From Flectonema sp. DT1601 (lineage: Eukaryota; Euglenozoa; Diplonemea; Diplonemida; Diplonemidae), in assembly GCA_964019425.1 (NCBI GenBank), contig OZ025781.1, positions 812,501 to 876,500 on the forward strand: a stretch of 64,000 bases of DNA. Reading direction: 5' to 3'. The position numbers and the translations under genes were made by a program. The notes beneath the pieces were generated by a model that was given only the letters and a program-made list of their open reading frames with translations, was not told the DNA's origin and did no database searches. Of this stretch, positions 23,249 through 32,058 are shown piece by piece (the first letter of the stretch is position 1; each line of letters begins with the position of its first letter).

Positions 23249-23608
23249 TGATGAACTCTATCGACCTGATCGAATTCTTCTTAGTCGTGTGTCCGTTCGT
23301 TAAGTAGCTTCACTTAGCCATCCGAAATACTTCGTTACGTTATATGGATAGAAGTCAGTTATCGAAAGCGTACTGTGATACGCATATTGTCAGCTGCTGA
23401 AGATTTACTTCAGTTTCGACTATCGAGGAGACAGAACACTCTCTGTCATCTGAAGAAGGAGATGATAATTTGTTAAAAACTTATTCTTGATCAACAGCAA
23501 AGATGGAAGATCTCCACTTAGTAGGCTGCGTGGTGCTTTGAATTACTTTATCTGTTTGACAACTTTGAAATATTTTTAAATTATTTTATTCTCTCCAGTC
23601 GCGGCTGA

Positions 23609-24592
23609 ATGGAAGACGAGCTTCTTATCCAATTTCCGGAGAAGTTTGACTACGCACTTACCTACCAAGAGCGAGAGCTGCCACTTGAAGATGACGAGTC
23701 AAAACTATCCCTTCAGCAGAGGTTGTTGATATACGCATTAAGACAACAGGCTAAGGTCGGAAAGTGCAATGAACCTTCTCCGGCGTTTTGGCATGCGAAA
23801 GAGAGAGCGATGTGGAGTGCGTGGTCAGAGATCAATCACATGAGTAACTTCGAAGCGATGGTTTACTTTGCCAGGATACTCGACGAAGAAAAACCTGGCT
23901 GGCTGAAGGAAGAATTAAAATACAGAAATAGTCAAACATCAGCTCCAACATCTCCTGACAGCGACGACAAGGCTGGTCCTCCCACCTCACCAACTACTGA
24001 TAATGAGAAAGACTTGTCTGATAAGATTATTAGAAAAGACTCAATTAAATCATCCACAGATGTGACTTCAGGAGGTGTTCATGTTGAAGTAATTCCAATT
24101 CCAACTCCACCGGGTTCAGAACGTGGTGATGACTGTTCACTTGAGAAGCAACTCGCGACTCTCAAATTCCGACTTAGCAATTCACTTCGAGACGTCAATG
24201 AGAGAGATGTCACAATAGCAGCTCTGAGAGCAGAGAATGCTCAGCTGAAGGAATTACTAATGCAATCATCATCAGTGACTACTACCACTACTAATTACAA
24301 CAACGACATAAACATCTCTTCAAACTGTACGGTTCCTCCTTCTGTTTCATCCATGGCCACTAACCGTCCAGATCCTAGTTCTCCTGTTCAAGCAGGTTAC
24401 TACCGAACTCATAATGGTGATAGACGACAGACTTGGTTTTCGTGGCTTGTGGGTATGTAGTACACTTTCAAAAGGAGTGTCAGGAGAGAGCAACAAAAAA
24501 AAAAAAGAAAAACCAAATCAGGAGGAGAGAATGAAAGCCCACCTCCACCTCAGCTACGAAAACCTCCTCTGAAGGAAGGACAGATGATTTAA
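23609..24592 (+). CDS. Acyl-CoA-binding (ACBP) domain protein
   Basis: Exons 23609-24452 and 24522-24592 (304 aa). The intron is 69 nt (GTATGT ... AATCAG), and the second exon adds a Pro-rich tail ending KEGQMI. Residues about 8-95 form an ACBP domain: FDYALTYQ, then LIYALRQQAKVGKCNEPSP, WSAWSEINHMSNFEAM and YFARIL, matching the LLLYGLYKQATVGDCN and KWDAW core that binds medium- and long-chain acyl-CoA. After a Ser/Thr/Pro-rich linker, residues about 180-220 form a short coiled coil (LEKQLATLKFRLSNSLRDV). The role is intracellular acyl-CoA transport or pooling, perhaps tethered through the coiled coil. CTCTCCAG lies just before the start codon. The 360-nt gap upstream and 520-nt gap downstream show no other gene; the downstream one has a purine-rich GAGAGA patch near 24,840. 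Confidence 0.85.
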
Positions 24593-25112
24593 TTATTAAA
24601 ATTTGATTGGTAAGTTCCAATACATTAGTTCTGGTCAGTCATTGATTCGCTTCGAACAATAAAATATTTTATTTATGTTGCGTTGTTTTCTATTTATAAT
24701 AAATCAACTGTAATAGTTGTCGACACCCATTAGCGGGTTTGTGTAGTATTCATTCTACCAACCAGAGCCTTTCATCCATACCTGACCTTATCTGTGTTAT
24801 TTGATGGCTGATTTCCTCTTTTGAGAGAGGCGGCCAAGAGAGAGTGAGAAAGAGAGAGCAGTGTTTTTTTTTTTTGTTTCTTTTTCCCCTTTACTTCTGG
24901 AGAATTGTTGTCCGCATGTTCCACGATACGACAACTGTGATGATGGCATGTTTGGATATAGTTTCTAACTATTCATTGTGACAGGTGACAATAATAGCTC
25001 AGAGTACAGAGTATAGCTGTGAGAAGTTTTCATTTTGTTTTTGTTTTTCTTAACAAAACACAATCAAATAACATTTCATCTTAAAGGAAAAAAAGAGAGT
25101 GAAGTCACGCAA

Positions 25113-26225
25113 ATGCCATCGAAAAAGAATAAAGTTAAGAAGGGAAAGTCCTCTAGTTCTAATCATCGTGCTATGGACTTAGAAGGAATGAACGACGACG
25201 CAATGGCTGCAATGATGGCAGCAATGATGGGTGGAGGAGAGCAAGCAATGGCAGCCATGGGAATGTCTGACTCATCAATGATAGATGACATGTTAGACGG
25301 TGACATGATGGGAATGATGGGTATGATGGGTGCTATGAATCTACCTGATCCTGAAATGTTAAGAAATATGGGAATTACTGAAGATGACTTACCTTCAATG
25401 GACGACTTCATTGATGATCCTGAAAACGAAGAACAACTCAAAGAAGAAATAATGGAAGAAATGTTTTCAAAACAAGTCAGATTACGAATCACGATGTTGG
25501 AACAACTTCAGAAACAACACGACGCTGCTTATGATGAAAAGGCATCTGAACTGCGAGCCCTTCAAATCGCATTTGAAAATTCTCTCAAAACCACAAACAG
25601 CAATCGTCGTAATCTTGCGAGAGATATCCCAGGATTCTGGAGTAAGGTTCTGCAAACAAATAAAGCAACTGCCGCATGGATATGCGATTTTGATAAAGAA
25701 ATACTATCTCACTGTGTCGATATAGAATGCTTTTCCTTTCCTTCACCACTTAAAGAAGGAGAACAGCCAGACCCAGACATGCCGGAATCGGGTGAGGGAT
25801 GTCTATTGAGGTTGATATTCTCGGAGAATAAATATTTTAAAAATCGAAAATTGATTAAAAAATATGAATTCGTAACCGTGGCGGACTCTCAAGACAAAGG
25901 AGAAAGGATTCTGAGATCGGCTGTCGGTACGGAAATAGATTGGACAAAGCGTAGCTTTCAACGTGATTCTCATTTCTCTGCTCTCTTCGAAACGGTAAAC
26001 CCTGATCCAGCTGCTGTCGTCTCTGCTGAAGATACCGAGAAACTTCAATTTGAGGAGTTTATCTGCTCAGCATTTCAAAATCAAATTGTCATTCACGCGA
26101 TTCCTCTTTTCTTAAAACAAATTCCTGACCAGAATGCTGATGACGATAATTGGTCAACAGTCTCTGAAGATTACACTCCTAAGAAGAAAGGAAACAAAAA
26201 GAAAAAAAACAAAAATCGAAAATAA
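25113..26225 (+). CDS. Nucleosome assembly protein (NAP/SET family)
   Basis: A 370-residue protein. The ATG at 25113 is chosen because upstream in-frame codons lie in leader-like sequence. The N-terminus is Lys-rich (MPSKKNKVKKGKSSSS), followed by an unusual Met-rich stretch (AMAAMMAAMMGGG, MMGMMGMMGAM) at about 30-85. From about 125 there is a long helix, then the NAP core: IPGFWSKVLQTN, WICDFDKEILSHCVDIEC, LIFSENKYFKNRKLIKKYEF, GTEIDWTKRSFQ and SHFSALFE. The C-terminus mixes acidic residues with a Lys-rich nuclear-type tail. NAP proteins bind H2A-H2B dimers and aid nucleosome assembly. The next gene, 302 nt downstream, is an H2B-like histone, its likely client. The Met-rich segment is not typical of NAP1. 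Confidence 0.9.
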   Translation: MPSKKNKVKKGKSSSSNHRAMDLEGMNDDAMAAMMAAMMGGGEQAMAAMGMSDSSMIDDMLDGDMMGMMGMMGAMNLPDPEMLRNMGITEDDLPSMDDFIDDPENEEQLKEEIMEEMFSKQVRLRITMLEQLQKQHDAAYDEKASELRALQIAFENSLKTTNSNRRNLARDIPGFWSKVLQTNKATAAWICDFDKEILSHCVDIECFSFPSPLKEGEQPDPDMPESGEGCLLRLIFSENKYFKNRKLIKKYEFVTVADSQDKGERILRSAVGTEIDWTKRSFQRDSHFSALFETVNPDPAAVVSAEDTEKLQFEEFICSAFQNQIVIHAIPLFLKQIPDQNADDDNWSTVSEDYTPKKKGNKKKKNKNRK

Positions 26226-26527
26226 AACTGTGGTTGAGGCTGTCATAGTACTCCCCACAAAGTTATTCACGACAGCTTTTCGTCTGTTGTGTTTCTATGC
26301 GGGAGTTAAAGTGGGAAAAGAAGAGTACGAAAAAAATAAATAAAAAAGGGAAATTTCTTTATAGATACTTTACTGGTCTGTTCTATCCTTTGGATGCGAT
26401 GTTCGCACGTGACGCTGTTTTACAATTTCTGGTTAACAAGAAATTGAAGGACGTTGAATCTGTTTTGTTAGTTACCTTTTACAACAGCTGCTGTATCTTC
26501 TCTCAGGTGACTACTAATAAAAAAACA

Positions 26528-26965
26528 ATGCAACCAAGTCAAGGATTAAATGCTCCAACTGGTGGTTTCGGAAAATCGCAGATACGAATGTCAGGCAAAT
26601 CGATTAGTAAAAAGAAAATGAAACTCAATAGAAACCCCCGTCTTGCTATGAAATCTTCAAGATTACGGAAAGCTAGGAAGACGGGTCTTAATTTTAATGT
26701 TGCTATTCGTCGATTGCTTCCCAAGCACCGAATTACGAAAGATGCCAGAGAAGTCATTTCTCAACTACTGACGTCGTACCTGAACAAAACAGCAATCGCA
26801 GCGAGAACCATAATTCGTCACACTGGGAAGAAGACACTTAGTGTCTCAATGATTGATGCAGCTATTTCCCTTGACTCCCGAATTGAATTCCAACAACACG
26901 CACGTTGTGCTGGAGCACAGGCACTCGAAGTCCTGATAAGAAACAAAAGAAACAAAACGAAATAA
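26528..26965 (+). CDS. Divergent histone H2B-like protein
   Basis: A 145-residue protein with a basic N-tail (SKKKMKLNRNPRLAMKSSRL) and a histone fold at about 60-140. AIRRLLPKHRITKDAREVIS corresponds to H2B helices 1-2, GKKTLSVSMIDAAISL to the KRSTITSREIQTAVRLL region, and QQHARCAGAQAL to the KHAVSEGTKAV helix. The C-terminal helix favours H2B over H4 or H2A. Identity to canonical H2B is low and the HPDTGIS region is shortened, so it is a variant or a lineage-specific H2B. The ATG follows CTTCTCTCAG at 26,502-26,511. It is downstream of the NAP chaperone gene, and about 300 nt of A-rich sequence separates it from the next gene. It could alternatively be another histone-fold protein. Confidence 0.75.
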   Translation: MQPSQGLNAPTGGFGKSQIRMSGKSISKKKMKLNRNPRLAMKSSRLRKARKTGLNFNVAIRRLLPKHRITKDAREVISQLLTSYLNKTAIAARTIIRHTGKKTLSVSMIDAAISLDSRIEFQQHARCAGAQALEVLIRNKRNKTK

Positions 26966-27264
26966 ATATATCTTCGAATCCTTGTCCTTAACGTAGCGTA
27001 GTGTCTCACCTTCACCTAATTTAAACTTTTTAATACGCTTCTGCTGCAGTTGTTTGTTTTTATTGAAAGTATTTTTTATTGTTTTTGTTAGATTTAACGA
27101 ACCTATTGAAATCTGTACACGAGAGAGAAAGAAGAAAAAAAATGGGGAGGGACAAAAAAAAAGGAAAGAAAAAAAAAAACTGTTTTTTTTGAGTTCTGTT
27201 TATTTAATGAAAAAATGAAGAAATTTTTTTATTTTTAATAATTTCAGTTATTTCAGATCACAAA

Positions 27265-30200
27265 ATGGATATCCTCCAAGGACTTCAATGTGATCGCCTC
27301 GATGACTTAAGAAGTACATTCGAAAAGGATCCAAACGGCTTATTAGTAGACGACTTCGTAGACTCTCTTGAAAAGTACACATCCTGTCTCTCTGATACAG
27401 ATGGTAGACTCACAGGTTTGTTTAGAACTATTGACTATAATGGTGATGAAAGAATTACTTGGGATGAATTCACTTCTTACGCTATAGAATCTCACCTAAA
27501 AGGAACATCACAAAGACCACATGAAAGGATACGAGGTTATAGGTGTACTGGAACAGTTGAATCTAACGATACAATTCAAAAAGTTTCTCATCTCAAACAT
27601 TGGGGAAATGATGGGAAGATTGTAACTTTTTGTAAAGGAAGAGCATTTCAATTATTTGACAGTAAAACCTTTACACTGCAGGCAGTCTTACCTCAAACAG
27701 TAGTTGGTTGTGGAACTCCAACTGCTTGCGAATACATTCCAACAATACAAAATATTGTAACCGGGTCATCTGATAGAAAGATGAGAGTTCTTGATCGTGA
27801 TTTCACAATACGACAAGTCCTCCCTGTGGACAGTACACAATTAAAGTATGTTTGGCATCCACAATCAGAATCACTATTCGCATCTAATCGTCTTGGTCAT
27901 CTAACCTGCTATGACATTGGTAAGAACGTAGACGTTCTCATCGACTCCGATGATAATAAAAAGAAAGGTCGCAGAACTAGAAAGGTTGAATCCTGGGCGA
28001 TGCATAATAAACCGATTATGGATTTTGCATTTATTCCAAACTCACCTCAGAAAGTAACAACTTGTTCATTGGACGGAACAATTAGAATATTGGACTTAAA
28101 TAGACAGGTTGGGAACCCAACTTGGGGAAATGGAAAGTTCGAATCGCAGTTGATTGGAACTCATGAGAATGGAGTACTCGGATTGAGTCACTGCGATCAA
28201 CATCACTACCTCTGTAGTGTTGGTTATGAATCACAAGCTTATTGTTGGGTTACTAATGTATCAAATCATAAATCATGTTTAATTGATCACAGTAGTCCTC
28301 ATAAGGGTACTTTTGTTGGGATTCACGCAGTCCCAGGAACACCAGAAGTAATAACTACCGACGTCAGAGGTTACGTCAAAGTATGGGACTTGAGAATGTT
28401 CAAATGCGTTCAAACTTTCTTAATGGGAAGAACACTACCTGCTGAGGATGAGGATGTTGTTGTTAATCCATATTCTTCTTCAAGTACACAAATAAAACAA
28501 CACACTACAATGTGTTATATCGACTCACTGAGACAGTTAGTTACAGCTGAGTGGAGAAGGATTTACGTCCATCAACCGGAAGGTCTTCAGGTGCTACCTT
28601 CTCGGAGTAGTTTACAACCAACTTCACCATCGAAATTATTTAACAGCTCATCGACATCCACTGTTCAACAGACTAGTAGTGATGAAGATCATATCGTGAC
28701 TGCTTTGATTTATAATTGTAATCAAGGTTCTTTTGTAACCTCTTCTGGTAAGGATATTAAGATGTGGGACCTCTATCACGGATGTCTAACTTCACACTAT
28801 CATAATATGTCAACAAGTGATATAACAGGTCTTTGTCTTGATCAGTTTGGTAGAAGATTATATATTGGATCTCAAGAAGGTCATGTTCAGTGTCGTGTTT
28901 ATCACACGTGTTGTGAGATCTATAGTTGTGGTGTTAGTGCTAGGCATGTTGCTGAAGTTACTTCAATGAAGTACATTCCGAGTAAAAGAATTTTAATCAC
29001 TTCAGCTGTTGACGGATCTATCCTTCTACATCATGATAAAGATCGAGGAACAACAGCTTTGAGGATATTCTGTGAAAAACAAAACAACTCTTCTCCTGAC
29101 GTTATTCGATTAGCGACTTCAGCGAGTCTTTCTCTTTTCGCATTTTGTTCTTCTGAAACCGTCTCACTCCGAGATATTTCATATCCAAAGAAACCACTTA
29201 CAGAGATATCATTATCATCTTCAGTGGCTGCTAACAACAATCAACATAAAACAGAAATAATATCTGTTCACTTCTTAGGTAATAAACCAGTTGTTGTATT
29301 GTCGATATCAGGTGGTAGGTTTCTTGCGTATTCATGCAGACCAATGCAACGATCAAATGTATCGGATCACGTCTTAATAGGAAGATGGAGTAACAGTATT
29401 GAATATGATATAAAGATGAACTTAATGTCAGAAAGACTTTCTGAACTGATATCAATCTGTATGTCTGATGAGTTTTGTGATAGAGAATCATTTCTTCCTG
29501 AAATCATCGCAGAGTCTGTTACTGGCAGTGGAGGTGTTTCATGTTTCGAATCGAGTATCCAATTCCCTTCGGTGTCTTGTCTTTGTTATGATGAAGACTC
29601 TCATATCCTATGGACAGGTGATTCAAAAGGTACTATCACAGCGTGGTCCATGTGTAAACTTTTTCAAAAGTATAAGTTACACGATTTGACGTATCCAGTT
29701 CGACTAAATCCAGACGGCAGTCTTCCAAACTGTACCAAACTACCGCCAGTAGTCGATATTCTGACCGATCAAAACGCCGTCACTTTTATCAGAAGTTGGA
29801 GAGCTCACTGTGATGACGTTACTCGGCTATCTCTACATCCAGAGTCTGGAGTCGTTCTCACAACTGGAGATGATCGACGAGTTCTTATATGGGATTGTAC
29901 CGGTACTCTCTTAGTAGAACTTAATAATGAAAAGCACTACCCGAATGGATATCCATGTTGTAATGAAAACAGTAATCAAGAATCTAAGATTAAAATAAAA
30001 GGATACACTCACGACAAACTACTTCGATACCTGGAGACGGGACTCTCTGACGAGTGCGAACTAAATGAGGAAACTGAACTACTTCAGCAGAGTGTGAGAT
30101 ATCAAACAGATAAACAGAGTGAACGTATTCAGAGAATTACTGTGACGTGTGCACATGACAGCGAGAGACTTGAGAAGTTATTAACACAAAGATCGACTAC

Positions 30201-31761
30201 TCAAGGATTATTAGAAGCTATTTGTGTATACAATGACACCACTCCACACGAAGACTTTCCAATCAGTAGAAGAGTCGCACCAGCAACGTCGTTGCATTTG
30301 ACTGATGCGGTCCCAAAACCACTTTTTGATGATTTTGTTACTCGGAATTTGGAAATTTTAAACGAGTCACGATACTCGATTCCAGCATTTAATGATCAGC
30401 TGGAGAACAAACTGTCTGTAGCTCTTCATGAACTCAAAGAGCTGTTGAAGATGACTCGCAACCTTTACGAGTCATACCACCCAGTGATGATTAGTCGACA
30501 GTCTGGAGTGTTTCCAAACAACAACACGACAGGTAGGAACACAAGGAATGGATTAAGTGTTTGTATTAAGTCCAGAGGAAGGTGTGAATCAATCGCCTCT
30601 TCGAGATCAGCTGGTTCAGTTCAGCAGCAAATTGATCGTCCGGGAAGTCCGATGAGAACTTTTCAGGTAAAAGCTCAACGAAATCAAATAATAAATATCA
30701 AATCAATATCACCATTAGCTGTAATGACTACTCGTAATAAGCAACCAGTTAGTGAAGGTAACTGTTGGTGGTCCATATCAAAAGAAGCATCCTGGGATAG
30801 AAGACGAACAAGAAGTGGAGGTCGTCGTCACGAACATTATCTTTTCCAAGTTAGCGACAACACCGCCACTGCTGCCCCGAAACTGAAGGAAATGAAACTC
30901 GCTGAAGTCAAAAGGCATGAAAACAACCAACCACCTCCTCCTGACCCTCCCTCAAGAGAACCATTTACAGTAAAGTTGACTACTTTGCGAAAACTTGCAG
31001 CAGCTGGGGTGTCAGTAGCAGCAGCCTGTTTTATTGTGACAGTCACCGAATTAGAAGGAGTTGAGAAGTATGTAATGTCTGAAGGAAGTAGGAGTAGCTC
31101 TTCCATATTTGATGAGTCAACTAACCAACTGACTGTTTATAGCAAAGAAACAGTTTCATCTCAATCTTTATCCTTCGCAGTACCAACAGCTCCACTTACG
31201 ATAACTGTGAGTGATTCCACGAGGAGAGGGAAGAATAGTTCTCTTTTTATTGAATCAGTTGACAGATCTGTTTCTTGTCCTGTCAGTGATGAAACTTTTA
31301 TTGTCAAAGAACCAAAACAACAAAGTCCTGATACTGATGTAAGTGAATGGCTTGAAGATATCAGTGTTGCTGCTGTTGTTGGAGAAACTGCTAGAAACAT
31401 GCCGTTAGTAGTAGGGAGTTGTACATCCTCTCCAGGGATTGTTGTTCAGTCTTTCGGAGTTGGAAGAACTAGTCGGATGGTTCCTCGTAAACAACATGGA
31501 AGTCCACATACAACTATTCCAACTCCTCCAACAGTTAGTGAACTCTTAAAGCAAGGTCCTCCAGGAGCTCCAAGGTACCCTGCTGTGTATTCCCCTTCAA
31601 AACCAAAAAGACCACGATCAGGAGCATTAACTTCAAGAATGACTGCTTTACATCTTCATGCTTTATCTAATGGTCATCGGCCTTTAACAGGAAGACAGCG
31701 ACCCAAACCACATTCTCCATCAGAATCATTTACACCTGCTCTTGGTATTGTTTTAGATTAA
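27265..31761 (+). CDS. EF-hand and WD40 repeat protein (WDR49/EFCAB8-like)
   Basis: A single uninterrupted 1,498-codon frame. An EF-hand at about residues 48-75 has a complete calcium loop, DYNGDERITWDE. WD40-type blades follow from about 95 to 900, for example VKVWDLRMFKCVQTF, IKMWDLYHGCLTSHY, GTITAWSMCK and RRVLIWDCTGTLLVEL, probably two propellers. The order EF-hand then many WD repeats is that of the WDR49/WDR64/EFCAB8 family, found in ciliated eukaryotes. The last 500 residues are low-complexity and rich in Ser/Pro, with no recognised domain. The start is preceded by TTTCAG sites at 27,247 and 27,256. A ciliary role is inference from the family. Confidence 0.85.
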   Translation: MDILQGLQCDRLDDLRSTFEKDPNGLLVDDFVDSLEKYTSCLSDTDGRLTGLFRTIDYNGDERITWDEFTSYAIESHLKGTSQRPHERIRGYRCTGTVESNDTIQKVSHLKHWGNDGKIVTFCKGRAFQLFDSKTFTLQAVLPQTVVGCGTPTACEYIPTIQNIVTGSSDRKMRVLDRDFTIRQVLPVDSTQLKYVWHPQSESLFASNRLGHLTCYDIGKNVDVLIDSDDNKKKGRRTRKVESWAMHNKPIMDFAFIPNSPQKVTTCSLDGTIRILDLNRQVGNPTWGNGKFESQLIGTHENGVLGLSHCDQHHYLCSVGYESQAYCWVTNVSNHKSCLIDHSSPHKGTFVGIHAVPGTPEVITTDVRGYVKVWDLRMFKCVQTFLMGRTLPAEDEDVVVNPYSSSSTQIKQHTTMCYIDSLRQLVTAEWRRIYVHQPEGLQVLPSRSSLQPTSPSKLFNSSSTSTVQQTSSDEDHIVTALIYNCNQGSFVTSSGKDIKMWDLYHGCLTSHYHNMSTSDITGLCLDQFGRRLYIGSQEGHVQCRVYHTCCEIYSCGVSARHVAEVTSMKYIPSKRILITSAVDGSILLHHDKDRGTTALRIFCEKQNNSSPDVIRLATSASLSLFAFCSSETVSLRDISYPKKPLTEISLSSSVAANNNQHKTEIISVHFLGNKPVVVLSISGGRFLAYSCRPMQRSNVSDHVLIGRWSNSIEYDIKMNLMSERLSELISICMSDEFCDRESFLPEIIAESVTGSGGVSCFESSIQFPSVSCLCYDEDSHILWTGDSKGTITAWSMCKLFQKYKLHDLTYPVRLNPDGSLPNCTKLPPVVDILTDQNAVTFIRSWRAHCDDVTRLSLHPESGVVLTTGDDRRVLIWDCTGTLLVELNNEKHYPNGYPCCNENSNQESKIKIKGYTHDKLLRYLETGLSDECELNEETELLQQSVRYQTDKQSERIQRITVTCAHDSERLEKLLTQRSTTQGLLEAICVYNDTTPHEDFPISRRVAPATSLHLTDAVPKPLFDDFVTRNLEILNESRYSIPAFNDQLENKLSVALHELKELLKMTRNLYESYHPVMISRQSGVFPNNNTTGRNTRNGLSVCIKSRGRCESIASSRSAGSVQQQIDRPGSPMRTFQVKAQRNQIINIKSISPLAVMTTRNKQPVSEGNCWWSISKEASWDRRRTRSGGRRHEHYLFQVSDNTATAAPKLKEMKLAEVKRHENNQPPPPDPPSREPFTVKLTTLRKLAAAGVSVAAACFIVTVTELEGVEKYVMSEGSRSSSSIFDESTNQLTVYSKETVSSQSLSFAVPTAPLTITVSDSTRRGKNSSLFIESVDRSVSCPVSDETFIVKEPKQQSPDTDVSEWLEDISVAAVVGETARNMPLVVGSCTSSPGIVVQSFGVGRTSRMVPRKQHGSPHTTIPTPPTVSELLKQGPPGAPRYPAVYSPSKPKRPRSGALTSRMTALHLHALSNGHRPLTGRQRPKPHSPSESFTPALGIVLD

Positions 31762-32058
31762 GGTAATCGAAAAGTTATTATTAAATTTAAATATTATTTT
31801 TCTATAAATTTATTTTGTTTTGTTTATGGTTCGTGAACCGTGTTGCGTTCGCTTCTTTGTCTTTTTTTTACATTTACACCTCAATTATCTTAACCTGCTT
31901 ATCTTTTCCTTTTTATTTGTTCTAAACATTTCAAAAAAATTGATATTTTCAAAAATAATTTCGACTTGAATTGTCATCGTGTCATTGTTCTTGTTCTTGG
32001 TTCATATTAGTGGGATTTGTTAAATTATTGTTTCAGGTTGCCCACCCCCTAAATAATA

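Noticed and set aside
26528-26965. Viral-type histone
   Set aside because: Divergent H2B forms occur in some giant viruses, but this gene sits among ordinary cellular genes with the same leader and codon style, and no viral gene is nearby.
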